Assembly: GCA_963920765.1 (NCBI GenBank)
Contig: OY987244.1
Location: 23,106,358 to 23,170,357, forward strand
Length of the DNA: 64,000 nucleotides
From: Ulota crispa
Lineage: Eukaryota; Streptophyta; Bryopsida; Orthotrichales; Orthotrichaceae
Reading direction: 5' to 3'
The translations under genes and the position numbers were made by a program. Of the stretch, positions 39,841 to 52,579 are shown piece after piece; the first letter of the stretch is position 1, and each line of letters opens with the position of its first letter. Under the pieces are notes generated by a model. The model was not told the DNA's origin and searched no databases. It saw nothing but the letters and a program-made list of their open reading frames with translations.

Positions 39841-40175
39841 AATAAAAAAATCAATGGTTGTGGGTGACTGAGTGATGGTTATGAGTGATGAAGTGATGAT
39901 TGTGGGTGACTAGCATGAGGTTTTGAGTACCCATCTCACTATTTAAGAACCAACAAGCCTTGATTTTAGCATCTCTTACACATGGTTCTTACAATTTCAG
40001 TGATTTTGGACTTTGAAAATTCTTTTTGAACAAAAACTTGCAATTGGAACCTTGAAAATGATGCCAATATTTTTGGTTTCCATTTCCTAACCTATAGTAT
40101 TTTTTTCAAAGGTAGTCAATTGTTTTACCTGCTCCAAAACCCTTATTTCCACGCTTATGGGTGCGCCTACCTTAA
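39841..40175 (+). repeat. Dispersed repeat, copy A
   Basis: Matches 52580-52890 at roughly 85-90 percent by eye (GAGTACCCATCTCACTATTT, GATGCCAATATTTTTGG, TCCAAAACCCTTATTTCCA). A TATTTAAG word could be a promoter, which would suit an LTR or LTR-like piece. Sequence just downstream (40185-40325) has a separate relative at about 63065-63210. Confidence 0.7.
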
Positions 40176-40363
40176 AGGGTTTGCGTGGCTCGGTGTAATG
40201 CACATACGTGTTTTTGCTACCAGGGTGGAAAACCTCAGCTTTTTTTACAAATAAGGGTATAAGTAGAAAATCTACCCCTTAGGTTAGATTTGGTCAATTT
40301 CATCCTCCTTCACTGCTGCGTTTTGAGCGTATTTGAGGCACCTGTGGAAATGTTCTATTTTAA

Positions 40364-40700
40364 CCCTTAAACGTCGGGCTCATCCCCGTGACCAACCCAC
40401 TACAGTGACTTTTGATTTCAAAACTGTGATTGGTGTAACAAGTGCCTTGCTAGTCGCAAAAGTGAACAGTACAAGACTGATCTCACAAAAATTGTAGGAA
40501 GTGCAGTATGGATCTTCTCACACTTTGGATTGTCTAAAAATACGAGTGTCTTCGATGAAGTTATTTTTTGCCTTCCATGATGGAACATGTGTTTATGATC
40601 ACTTTTGAAAAAAAATCAATTGAAAATCTACTTTCTTCTAACATAGAGAATGTTTTATGAGAGGCAAAGGACGAAAAACATCTTCCTGGTCGTTTAGGGG
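40364..40700. mobile_element. TTAA-flanked MITE P11
   Basis: 337 bp, ends CCCTTAAACGTCGGGC and, inverted, CCCCTAAACGACCAGG, with TTAA at 40360-40363 and 40701-40704. No open frame of interest inside. Confidence 0.8.
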
Positions 40701-40704
40701 TTAA

Positions 40705-43282
40705 ATATGAGTTCAGAATTTCCAAAATCAATCTTCTTGTGATAAATTTCTAAACTCTTACAATTTCTGACTGATGAAAAATCAAATCTCTTCCATCGTG
40801 GTCCCACAAACACGTACGTGCAGGCTTGGCCGCAAGCATAAAGCGGCCCCGCAAACATGGCCACCCTGGTCCCACCACTCGAGCCGCTAGAGCCCTCCTC
40901 AATCAAAGAGGGCCCCCAAAGTGCACGTGAATGGGCCCCTTGGTTGAATCAGCCCCAAAAAGCAAGCGCCACGTCAGGAACAAATGCAGAAGCCAGTCCT
41001 ATAAAGCCACACACGCAATAAAAATCCCATCTCGAGGACCCAATCAATTTCCGAAATCCTCAAAATTTTCACTTTAGACAAATTGAAACAAAAAAGTGTC
41101 ATAATCCAACGTGAGCTCCAAATGTCCCAGATTGGATCCCACGTGTCATTCATGAAGGGAACAGAAGTCAACTCGGCTGGGCACGCGAGGAGAACTCTCC
41201 GACGTTTGGGAACGCGACACATTTCGTTGCTTTCCTTCCACATGGACGAACGCAGTGCCTGCTCCAGACGAACGTAATGCCTATTCTAGACAAACGCAGG
41301 GTCAAAGTGGTGATTTAAAATGTTATAGCAGTGCTCCAAATTTCAACATTCATCCACATATTGGATATAAAATATCACATTAACAAATATGTTTATAATT
41401 TGGTTTTTATCCACTATTATTTTATTATTTTAAAATTTGAAATTTTTTGACAATTTCATCCAAATTTTTTTTACATTTTTTAGCCAATTTTTTTGGGTGC
41501 AATTGAGCACCAAATTGCCAAAAAAAAAAACACTGGACAAACGTAGTGGCTGGTCCAGACGAACGAGAACTGGACGGACGAACGAGCGTCGGGAGACGTT
41601 GACGAGAGGCGGGAGTGCGGGACCTGTAGTACTCACCGTCTCTGATGAGTGTGATCGCTCTCTCTCTCACTCTCTCTCGCTCTCCAAGCGGAGCTCTTTT
41701 CGGGAATCTATCATATCGCATCTGGTGCGTTGCATCACACCAACCGCAGCTCGTTTTGCTGCAGTCAGATTCTTCTTCCCACAGCGGTTACGCATACCTC
41801 GCTGCCTTTGTCGGAGCTACAAGATTCTCCAACACACTTTAAAGGCTTTGTATCCAGATCTTCGAGCTGTTGTAACCATAGCCTTGGGCGCAGCGTTACT
41901 TGCTTTTGTATGTAGCTGATCGTTCTAACTATCGGTAGCAGCTCTTAGCTTCCTCGTATTTCATTACGCACACTGCCCCTTTGGTTTTGTGAACTTTTAC
42001 GAAACAAATCTATTGAACTTTTCCATCAGTTTTGCATTTGAGCGTAGAGTTTTCTCGACGCTCGGGATTGGCGTGGCGGAGGTTTTGCGTCGTGCTCGCT
42101 CTCTGGACATAGAAGAACATGCGAAGCATAGATTCATCGTTATTGGCAACAGAGGATTCTCAGGTGAGTGGAGTGGTGAGTCGTAGGAGATTGACGGAGG
42201 ACGGAATTGGTGGTATATTGCGGTCGGTGTATTTAGGGTTTGGAGATTACGTGTTAGGTGTCGTTCGTTTTGTGCACTGAAGTTCGAGCGACGGGATTGA
42301 AGGTGCATGTCGGTGAGCGGAGTGAGATTCATGGAGGCGGTGACCGCCCTGGTGTGGGGAGATGTAGGATTGCCGAAAGGGTCCATTGGCGGTGGGGCAA
42401 TGGCAAGGATCGCCGATGTGTGATGTGCCGTCGCACTGGAGCCCGATTTATGAGAGTTTCTTCTTGTTGCTGGTGTGATGTATTTTCGCATGTTGGCTTT
42501 CAGGTAATGTGCAAGAGGATTACTTACTATGAGCCTAGGGTTCAAAAGAATTGCACTCAATCGTGTCATTTCGCTGGGAAGGCTTTCACTGTAAGTACAC
42601 CAGCGCATTTTCAGGAGTTCATAACGAAGACGGAGCAGCTTTATCTTCCTCTGCTTCCAAGTTAGGCATTCCTGAATGGAGCACGGGGCTCCATCAGCTA
42701 ATCACATTCTCGAGATCTTGTTCATGTCCTTGTTTGCATGGCCGGCCTTGATATGGACGGGAGCTACTTGCAGTGTATCTGACGCCACTGTAGTGGAAAT
42801 TGTGGAACTGGCTTGACCTAGAAGGATTGTGTGCCACATTTTTGGTCTCCCTCTATCCATCAGTTAAGAGAACCCTAGAGTTCCTGCATAGTATATGTGC
42901 AAACTGCACTCGGTAGGGATGTTGCTCAGTTCATTTATATACCGCAATTGCTAGATCTGCCCTTGGTCCATGGTAGCTGTACAACGAACTTATGAAACGT
43001 GAAGCTGGAATCAACATTATGTCGCGTATGGCGAGCCATCAGGTTTATGAAGCCGAGGGAGGTAGGTATAGTTCTCCTTTGGTAATGGAATCTCTGAACT
43101 CATTTTTCAGTGAGATATCTAGCTTGAGGAGAAGGATACCTATTCGACAGTTATGTCTCAATGAAAGGGTTACCAGGGCAACCTAACAGAATCCCAAGTA
43201 GGTATTGCAACAGCTTGGGAACAGGGGAGAGTGCTGCAATACGGTACCTGGATTCTGAATATCGGAACAAGCGGAGATTGAA
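40705..43282 (+). promoter_or_regulatory. Promoter and long 5' leader region of the histidine kinase gene
   Basis: From about 40790 the DNA becomes GC-richer, with CACGTG (40925) and CCACGTCA (40970) words that bZIP/bHLH factors often bind. A CT-rich tract at 41660-41690 (CTCTCTCTCACTCTCTCTCG) is typical of plant leaders near transcription starts. A good splice pair, GATTCTCAG|GTGAGTGG at 42162 and TTGGCTTTCAG|GTAATG at 42504, suggests a leader intron. Short upstream ATG frames are many. A 203-codon open frame on the minus strand (41997-42608) shows no domain and is taken as chance in GC-rich DNA. Confidence 0.45.
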
Positions 43283-46200
43283 ATGGAGATGGAGATGGAG
43301 ATGGAGAGAGAGGACCACTACGTGTACAGTCCACTTCGAAGTGAACGAAAGATGTCAAGGCGAAGGCAATGCATGGCCTGTATCAAGGTTCTGACGCAGT
43401 TGCCATCCTTGTTCATGGACTACCTCTTTTCAAGCCATACGTTTGAGAATTCTCCACGAAATGGCCGGGCTTTTTTTCAACTGTTCAAGATAAATGTATG
43501 TGCAGCAGTTGCCACCATAATTGGTGGCCTTCTTCTCTATGAGCTTTCTAGTAAAGATCTCATTGAATCCATGACCCGATCCGTAGTTTTCCCTCTGTAC
43601 TTCCCTCATGCGATCGGGCTAGCTCTGGCGTGCAAATACCAAGGCTCTGTTACTTTTGGCAACTTTGTGGGGTACTACTTCACACGTCTCTATCTGGTTA
43701 TACGTGGACCTCCTGAGCTCACTACTAGCCGGAGTCTGACCGTCATAGCGATAGCATTACTCGGGGTTTTAGAAACACAGATTGGAGCATGGTTGATGCA
43801 TCACTACATGTGTGTGAAAGTGGATTCGCGGAAGAAAGTGGCAACTATTGACAATGTGTCACAGGCATTTTTTTATGTGTCGATCATCATGGGCACGACC
43901 TTGTTTTTCGACACCCTGATCCCCTTGGTGGCCTGCGTCTCAGAGTTAGTGGCGTGGAGCAGCTTCTTACGGTTCTGGGGGACATGGTGGTTGGGTGTAG
44001 TTGCAGGAATGTTAACCATCTCCCCGGCACTTATTCACCTCTTGGCCACTGGAATTCCGGTCTCCTCTTGGAAGATGCCGAACTATTTCAACTTGTTTAA
44101 GTCCATTGTGTTATGTGTCTTGCTGTTCGGCGTGATTCTTTTGGTGTTCCTTTTCTCAGTAAAGAGTTTTGTGAGGCCGTTGCCGTATTTGCTGTTTCCT
44201 ATTATAATCTTCGCCTCGTTTCGGTTCAACCGCGTGGGCTGGGCTATCGTTGTGGCGATCATCTCCTTCAGCTGTTCTTGGGGGACTCTCCACCGCAACA
44301 GCTCCCTGTACCAAATGGCGGGTGCTCCACCTAACAAGGCTTCTCCGAGCCTCATTCTTCAAATCGAGCTTTTCGTGTCGATCATGGGGCTGGTGGGGAT
44401 TGTGCTTGCTTCTGCTGTGAGAGAGAAGATTCAGCTGACGAATGATTTGAACAAATTGAATGAAGACCTGGAGGAAACGGTGTACCTCAGGACTAGTGAG
44501 TTGAGGAAGGCGAATGACGAGCTTAAGATCTCACAGAAGAGAGCCGAGCATGCCAGCCATGCAAAATCCGACTTCCTCGCTAATATGAGTCATGAGATTA
44601 GGTGAGTTCTTTCTCTGATCTCTTGCTTTTTCGTGTGTGATTACTTTTACCTACATGCCATCTGTGTCATCTTTGAGTCTCTTCTCAAAAGCTCCTCTTT
44701 CCTTTCTTTTAACGGGGCTCTATAGTTTTAAAGGAAGAATACATTTGATCTGAAATTTCATTTACTGTATGGCAAGCTATTTTGGTGGCACATTAAAGCA
44801 TGCATGGATGACTTTAGAATTGACTAAACGATGCAGCCGCCTCGGGTAGCTGGTTACCCTTGGCTTTTCTCCCTTCGAAGGATTTTCCAGTTTCTGTTGC
44901 CAGTAAGATGTAACTCGACGCTTACAGCATTAAAGCACACTATGAGGAACATTCTGCTCCCTTTGCTTTAGTTTTTCCTGACTTTGGTACCAAGATTTTG
45001 TAATTTTATGGGTCACAGCGTGGCTGTTCACACTCTAAAGCAGAAATGGTTGCTTTCAACTCTGTTGTATTGGCTACTAACTTACTCCAGTTTGATCGCA
45101 TAGCTTCATCACCAGGCCTACTTTCTGTAAAGAATTCAAAAATCTTCAGACTGTAAAGTACTCTAGTATCTTCAAGCTAGAACACATTATATAGTTTGCA
45201 ATACCTATCTAGCTATCTGTATATTATAAACGATACCATTCAAGTTATCGGCTTTAAATCTAGCAAGTCCCTGCCACAGAACAATAGTTGCTAGACTTGC
45301 TAGACTTGCTAGATTTGCATTGTAGATTAGTAGCAAGCTCAATCTGTGGAATACCTGCGGTTCTTCTTGATGGGAGATTTTCAGCGCCGCGTTTCTTTTT
45401 CTCTGCTCTGATGGTAACTCTTCTTGGTCATGACAGGACTCCGATACATGGCATACTCGGGCTGACAGCGCTGCTGCTGGAGTCTCAGCTGACTGTAGAT
45501 CAACGGGAGAGCCTGATGTCGATGAAAGAGTGTGCGGACTTGCTGCTTCACATTATCAACAGCGTACTTGATCTGTCCAAGATCGAAGCAGGTCGCTTGG
45601 AAGTGGAAACGGTGCCGTTCAGTATCCGGAAAGTGGTTTGTAGCACACTTCGTATGATGCAAGCTCGAGCCGTAGCTCATAACCTGCAGCTGCTTTGGCA
45701 TATTGAAGGTGTAGTGCCAGACAATGTTGTTGGGGACCCGGGAAAGCTTCAGCAGTGCCTTTTGAACCTTGGTATGACCTCTCAGGACTATTACTCCTTG
45801 CTATTGGAACCTTTTTGCTCATTGGTGAAATCCACCTTTAAGTCTGAATCTTTGTCTTCTTTCTGTCTAGTATTACATGCACTACGAGACCATCCTCAAT
45901 CTTCTTAATATTTTTGAGAAAGCTGCCTGAGAAACCATTGGAACCAATGAATTGTGAGCCTAGAAATCTAAATTCTTTTTGTGCACAGTCTTGAGCTAAT
46001 CTTTTTGGTGCTTCTAGAAAAAAAATTAGGCACAATGAAAGAGTTCAAGTTTGTGTATGTTATTTCATTTGATTAACATACTGTGGGCCATGTTTTCAGT
46101 TGGTAATGCACTGAAGTTCACGAACGAAGGCTCTGTGACAGTGCGTGTGAATATGTCTACACGGAAGGCTTCTCAGGCTTCTATTGAGGGCGAGGGTACT

Positions 46201-49047
46201 CAGCTGAGGGCACAGTACCCTGCTGTTGAGGCTCCGCCACTGTTTCCACGCCCTCCGAAACCACCTTCGAGGTTGTCCAAACTACGCAGTTGGGCAAGTT
46301 GGCCGGGACCTTACTTCAGCATGGGAAAACCGGAAGCAGGAAAGCCGCAGAGCTGCACGATTGACGTGCTAGACTCTTCTGACAGTGATGGGTACTACAA
46401 CATAGACTCCAGAAAAGTGGCTCCAGTGTCAGACACTGAGATTTGTTCCCAGCCTTCTACTCCAGAAACAGTGGACATGGAATTTGAGGTCCACGATACC
46501 GGCATTGGAATCAGTAAGGAAAAGCTTCAAGACATGTTCCACCCCTTCACTCAAGCGGACGCGTCCACGTCACGCCTCTATGGAGGCACTGGGCTTGGTC
46601 TGTGCATAGTCCAAAGGTATCTTCATTTTCCTCTGCTTTTTGGTTTTGTCACTCTGCACTCACATTCAGGCCACAACTGCAGCTCTGTTGTCCAACTAGC
46701 ACTGTTAATATTTATAGGGCAGTTCACACTATGCCCTATGCCCTACGTCCCACTTCCCTTTGAAATCTAAGAATCCATTGGTCGAGAGCTGGAAATTGGC
46801 TCTTGGCAATTCACACTATGTCCCAAGTCCTATTGCCTGGTTCACTTAGAGTCGCTTACGTGGTAGTGTTTAAAAATAAATCGCCGCCAAGATGGTGGGA
46901 GTTTTGCCTGGGTCGAGAACAAACGGAAACCCCATTCCGAAGCCAAGTCCCACCATTTTTTTTGGCTTAAAATATCGAAGTCTTTGTTTTTGCCGTTTGT
47001 AATCCATGAAAGTCAACGTAGTTGGGATCTCATGTTGAGGTGGGACTTGCATAGCTAGGACATGGGATATAGTGCAAAACTCCCCTTATTTCTAGCAAGT
47101 CCGAGTGTAAGGTGACAATGAGCTTGAACAGTAAGCTTTCTTCCTAAAGGAAAGTTTGAAGTGATATCTGCTGAAAGTCGCTGCAATCTTGAGAACACAC
47201 TACTGATATGGCCTTCCTTGTGGACAGGTTCGTGGAGCTGTTAGGAGGCACAATCTGGGCACAAAGCGAAGTGAGCAAGGGCAGCACGTTTGGTTTCCGG
47301 GTACCATTCCGGATATCTTCCGAAACGAGCTTCGACGTCAAGTCTGAACCCAATCGAGGACCACTGAGGTTTTCCTCACTGAATGCTGCTGTACCTCCGA
47401 GGCTTATGCCCAAGAACGCGTTGAAGAGGCGGGCGTATTCCTGGGACGTTTTGATGAGGAACACGAAGTTTACATTGCCGTCCCTGCTTGAAGGGAACGA
47501 TGGGGAAGAGTCCATGTCCAACAATAGCTCCAATGGTCTGGACAGTAGGGGAAGCTCTCTGCAAAGGACAGGCACGGAGGAAGCTATATTGGCAGTGTTT
47601 AGCCCTGAACCTGTAAAACCCTCTCTTGAAGATCATTCTGCAGGTGTAGTAGCTGCTGACGATCCAGAATCTGGCAAGGCACGGTTAACAATTCGCACTG
47701 ATCACAAGAGGAATGCTTCGCGTGAAGGACTTCCACCAAGTGGGCCAAAGGATAAATTGCATAAATTCGAGAAATCGTTTGTTCGGCCGAAGAGTAGCGT
47801 AGAAAAGCGGCCAATACTACCAACTGTTGTATCTACAATGGACGAGTCTCCTGCAGAGAGGCCAGACAGCAGTGACCTTGTTATTAATGTTCACGATAGG
47901 GCCGTAGAGACCGTCGGAGAGCAGCCAATGTTGACAAATGTCCCCGTGGAATTGCCAACAATTGATCAGAGACCACCATCGGAGCAGCCTGCTTCTGTTC
48001 CTTTGCAAGGAGAGACGAGTACGCCGGCTCAAAGCAGGTTATTAACATCAGCAGTGAAGGCTGATTCGTCAGCAAAAGGATTCAGGAAGCCTAGTTTGGA
48101 GGATGGTGAACGGCCGTTGCATATATTGCTTGCGGAAGATAACCCTATCAATCAGAAGGTGGCAACCAGACAGCTTCAGCGTCATGGGCACAAAGTTACC
48201 ATTGTGAGTGATGGCAAGCTGGCTTTGGAAGCTGTTGAAGCCAGTCACGAGGCGTACGACCTTGTGCTGATGGATATTCAGGTATAGTTTTTAACTCTAC
48301 ATTGTGGTTGTTGACGGAGACAATGCTGGTTAGCAATTTTAGTCTCTCTTCCCTCTTGGTGCTGAAAGATGTTGAACTCATGAACCCGGAAATGGACAAA
48401 GAGGCTCAAAGTGGGCCTTATAATAGCGGTGTTGAGTACGTCATTCAACGAATCTGTTTGGTCCGATTTCTTTAAAATTTTAATCGAACACATGCAATGT
48501 TCTCCTCTGTTTATGGCGAAATTAAACTTTGGCTCGTCTGAATCATAGTTTTCACAGTACAAGCACTCAAATGTGTCACTTGCAATCCATGAATCTTTCA
48601 TCCTCTATTAGTTTTTGGCGTGTAATGTTAACCCTTCTTCAAACGTGATCCATTTTGTGGTGATGAGAATCTTTGTTTATTCTTCAACTTCGTAGTCCAG
48701 AGTTGCTGTATTTCCCGTGGAGAAGCCTTTGAGTTAGCTAGCATCTACCGTACTTGAACATTTTTTATTTTTATTTTCTAAACTGGTTAGGATTGGTTTG
48801 GTATGTGATGCAGATGCCAAACATGGATGGTTTGCAAGCCACGGAGGCGATACGAGGCTTGGAGAAGAAGAGAAACTGGTGCAGACTTCCTGTACTTGGA
48901 TTAACAGCACATGCAATTCAAGGTTACCAAGAGACTTGCGTTTCCCATGGTATGGACGGTTACTTAGGTAAGCCATTCGAGATCAAGCAGCTTCTCAGGC
49001 AAATGCATGAGCTTGTGTCGAAGCGAGGTCCAAGAGACCACGGTTGA
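43283..49047 (+). CDS. Hybrid histidine kinase with MASE1-like membrane sensor, complete
   Basis: A two-component phosphorelay sensor: a membrane-bound input domain, histidine kinase core and C-terminal receiver. Exons 43283-44601, 45437-45771, 46100-46616, 47228-48281, 48814-49047 give 3459 nt, 1152 aa, all in phase with GT/AG. Residues about 60-350 form about eight hydrophobic segments separated by short loops, resembling bacterial MASE1. A coiled linker (about 385-425) leads to the H box FLANMSHEIRTP (H437), N box NLVGNALKFT (N554), G1 DTGIGI (684-689), F box F698-F701 and G2 GTGLGL (714-719). The receiver has E1027, D1028, the phospho-accepting D1073 (LVLMDIQMP), T1106 and K1128 (LGKPF). 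All catalytic residues are present, so it should be active. An insert of about 100 aa, rich in Ser/Pro, separates the N and G1 boxes, and a roughly 270-aa disordered linker precedes the receiver. The ligand is unknown; no CHASE domain, so it is not a classical cytokinin receptor. The first ATG sits in a GAGATG repeat; M24 or M31 are alternatives. Confidence 0.9.
45284..45318 (+). repeat. Short tandem repeat in kinase intron 1
   Basis: The nine-base unit TTGCTAGAC is repeated about three times inside the 835-bp first intron of the kinase gene. It has no effect on the coding frame. Confidence 0.8.
46716..47086. mobile_element. MITE in kinase intron 3
   Basis: About 370 bp with inverted ends AGGGCAGTTCACACTATGCCC and, reversed, AGGGGAGTTTTGCACTATATCCC. 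It occupies much of the 611-bp third intron of the kinase, clear of both splice sites. An internal echo of the end (GCAATTCACACTATGTCCC) lies at 46806. Confidence 0.65.
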
Positions 49048-51326
49048 TGGCTCTCTTTATCTTTTTTAGGTAGTTCTTTCTTTTGCGACTGCCCCCAATG
49101 GCTATTTTTGTTATATTCCTGCAATTCTTTCATGGGAATTTCTAACACCGTAGCTAGCAATGCGCTACATTTCATGCGCAACTCTACTGACAGCAGGGTG
49201 GCAGCAGAGTCATACCGGCACTGGAATAAATTAGTGTAGATTAGTTGCATTTTCTAGTGCCAGAGGGGTGGTCGGTTAAGTTAGAGAGCTTTGCGGTAAA
49301 CTCGAGTTGTTCTGTACATTTTAAGGGTTGTTTCGGGCCTGTCTGGGATGGACTGATGAAGCTGTTTTGTTATAGAGCCCGGAGACTACAGGAAATTAGC
49401 TTTTCTGTAGCGTAACTGGAGCCTGACCAGCTTTGAGTCTAACCCTGAAGAATTGCCAGTCTTGATCATCTGTGGAAAGTGCAGTTGGAAAGGCCCAGCC
49501 TGTAACCATCCTGCTTGAGCGTGGAATTCATTGGAGCTCAAATTTGTCATGTCATTATATAGAAACGTGCTTATAGAAGCATAACTTCAAATTGCAACTA
49601 ATTTTTTTGCCTTTTTAGGATTTTGCTAAAGTTGTATAACAGAAACCATGCATGAGTGTTTATTCGGATGTTTATTTTGGTATACTTCCCTTCGGGATAG
49701 GAGGAAGTCCTACTGGAAATGCTGTGCAACATACTGGTAAGGGAATTGCACCTAAAACTGTTGAAGTTAGTTGTTTTGTAACACACTGAGCATGGAATGG
49801 GAACTTGGGAACATAATATTTTTTTGTGCTTTGACGAAGATATGTGAAACAGAATATAAGTGATAGTGCAATTTCAGGAGACACTGAAAATCAGTTATGC
49901 ATTTCTAAAGGTGAAGGTTGTAGGAGGGAAAACTTTTATCAAGCAAGAAGTTCAATTTCTTCCTAGGTAATATGGATGAGCTTGACAATTACTGAGAATA
50001 ATGGACTCCATAATGTTCGTACCGTCCTTCTATTGACCATTCTGAATTTTTTTCTTTTGCTCTTTTTTAGTCCAAACACATAAAGCTGACTTTTTGTAGG
50101 GGACAATTTAGCCTATTAAGGATGCACCCAAGACCACGTAATCAATTTCAACATTCCTTCTTACGAGTTCTCTAATCCTCCACTAAACATGAGTAGGAAT
50201 TGTTTTGTTTTATTTTTCAAATATGGTATCATATGTTCTCTGTATGTTCTAAGGTATGGTAGGAGCACCCAATTGCAACACCAGCCGTTCTCCAACATCT
50301 AAAATTAAACCTAAAGTAGACAGATATGCACCTAAACAAGACATGAATACACCCAAATTAGACACCCAAGTTGACATAAGGGAATAGAAATTGTGTAGGT
50401 GGCAATTTTTGATTGGATGTGACATGCGCATGACATGGTCTTGTTGTTTTTGCAAGGGTCTAGTGTTTACAATAGGTAAGTCTAGGGAGTTGTCTTCAAC
50501 AATTCATAATTTATTCATATGATCTTAGAAAATTTCAAAAACAATTATCCTTGCATCTGTATCCATTTCCTAACAAGCCCATGCCATCAGATTCTTAGAA
50601 GACCCTCCCAATTACCACATCTGAGGTAAGTGTTGCATTTGGGTGCTTCTACCTTATTCAATTTATATTCCGCTCATGCTCTAAAACCGCTCACCTCCCC
50701 AAATGTACCCTGCTGGTACATGTCTTATTCATAGCCTTTCAACAATGTACATGGGACAAACATTTGAGAGATAGGTGGTTTTAGAGCACCTATGACCTTT
50801 CCACTTTAAAATTTCATAACTAATTCCACAAAGCTCCATAAAATAAGAAAACACTTGGGATAGATGCTAATTCCTCTTGTCTTTCAAGGAAAATTTACTA
50901 AAAATTATTTCAAAAAGTTTCACCTCCCCAAAATTCAGTTTCAGCGCTTAGATGAACGGTTTATGAGCGCACTACCTTATTTTCAGTAGTATTTGTGAGA
51001 CTCTAAAATCATAGTGGATTTCTTAAAATTTAATGAAGAAAACCTGTACAAAGACATTATAAGTTTGAGAAGTTTGAAAATTTCACCATGGATGCACATT
51101 ATAGTGCAGAATATTGTGTACATCAAAATTTTATGTACTCCTATGATGAGAAACTCAACAGTTTTTAGTTGTAAGTTTCAAGTTCAAACTACAATATAAA
51201 TACTCAAATTTTGTAAATTTTTAAATTGAAATAGAAACTAAACTTCGTTAGCTTCATTTTGTTAGTAGAAATCAAATTACCAAAACAATAATGTTTATAA
51301 CTGGAATTCAAATCTAGATTAAAGTA
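49048..51326. other. Kinase 3' UTR and intergenic DNA
   Basis: The first 500 bases are moderately GC-rich and probably contain the 3' UTR of the kinase gene; beyond 49600 the DNA is AT-rich. No further gene or RNA was recognised. Confidence 0.4.
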
Positions 51327-51740
51327 GGCAACTGATATGTGCACATCGGGGGTTGATATTTGCACACCCCAATATGGGGTAAATTATTGATTTCTATCAT
51401 CAAAAAGTTGCATTTGAGAATTTGGAATTCAGATTTGGACTTAGAAACCATGATTTAGTCTAGAACAATAAAAGTAAGTTGTAATTGAACAACACTCAGT
51501 GAAAAAGCTTAGTTAAAGGGAAACATGTTACTTTTACTTTTGTTTGTAAAAAAGATAAGCTTGTTTGCTAGATGTTGTTCAATTGCAACTTGTTTTTATG
51601 GTTATAGACAAAATCATGGTCTCTGAGTCCAAATTTGAATTCAAAATTCTCAAATGCAACTTTTTGATGGTAGAAATCAATAATTTACCTTGCCGGGGGT
51701 GTGCAAATATCAACCCCTGGTGTGCACATATCAATTCCCT
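51327..51740. mobile_element. Palindromic MITE with GGGAATTGATATGTGCAC ends
   Basis: About 414 bp. The right end read inverted is AGGGAATTGATATGTGCAC, and the left is AGGCAACTGATATGTGCAC; both continue with GGGGTTGATATTTGCACACCCC-like sequence. The AGGGAATTG tip matches the elements at 19068 and 26171. Both arms also share AAAAGTTGCATTTGAGAATTT. Confidence 0.75.
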
Positions 51741-52579
51741 TAAAGTATATGTTTTAAAATACACTAAAAGACATCTTTTGAGATTCATTTTCTTAGTACT
51801 TATTGGTTTAGAAAAGTCAATAAAAAATCAATTTAAGAATCTCCATTACTAACCACTACAAACACTTTCAAAAGAAAGCTTTTTGATGAAAAATTATAAT
51901 TCTTCATCCAAACTTTGCATTTGAAGTCACCCAAATGCTACCTTGGAGCTTTGTATGCACTCAAGGGTTGAGCAATTGCTTTGATGTGAATTTGATACAA
52001 TGAGTTTGGAGGATGTAAGAATAGTTCAAATTGAGTGATGCTCATTTTTAAATGACTTAACAACCTTCTAATGAGGGACATATTTACATGTGCTCACGAA
52101 GTTGACAAAGATCCAACAAGTTTACTAGAATTGGTGAAGTATTCTCCTATATTAATGAAATATAGTTTCACTAAGCACTACTACATGAGTAAGGAGAGAA
52201 CAAGTAAATGAGTAGTATTGGTTTATTGTAAAAGAAATCTAACATGCGCTAATACCTACAATGTGTTGTTAGCAATTCTTTAATTAAGTCCTACAAGTGA
52301 AGATTTTATTCAACCAAGTGCATGATATACTAGTGCAAGGATCTTCTCAATGCCTTTCTAAGATTCCGCAATACATTACACCACATGCTCCCACTTGGAA
52401 TAATATTGCTGACTTCAATAATCTATTGTAGTATATTGCAAAACAAAGTGACCATCTACCACAACGTCAAACTCAATTACTAACCTGAGCAAAAGTCAAC
52501 ACATAAGGTAGGTGCACCCATTCCTTGGCATGTCCCCATGGGCACTACTTGACATTGTTAGGGACTAACAAGTATAAAT
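51741..52579. other. Intergenic, no gene seen
   Basis: AT-rich, no open frame with a domain and no clear repeat boundary. Confidence 0.35.

Noticed and set aside
41997..42608. 203-codon open frame on the minus strand upstream of the kinase
   Set aside because: It has no domain, lies antisense in a GC-rich leader where stops are rare, and overlaps a likely leader intron of the plus-strand gene.
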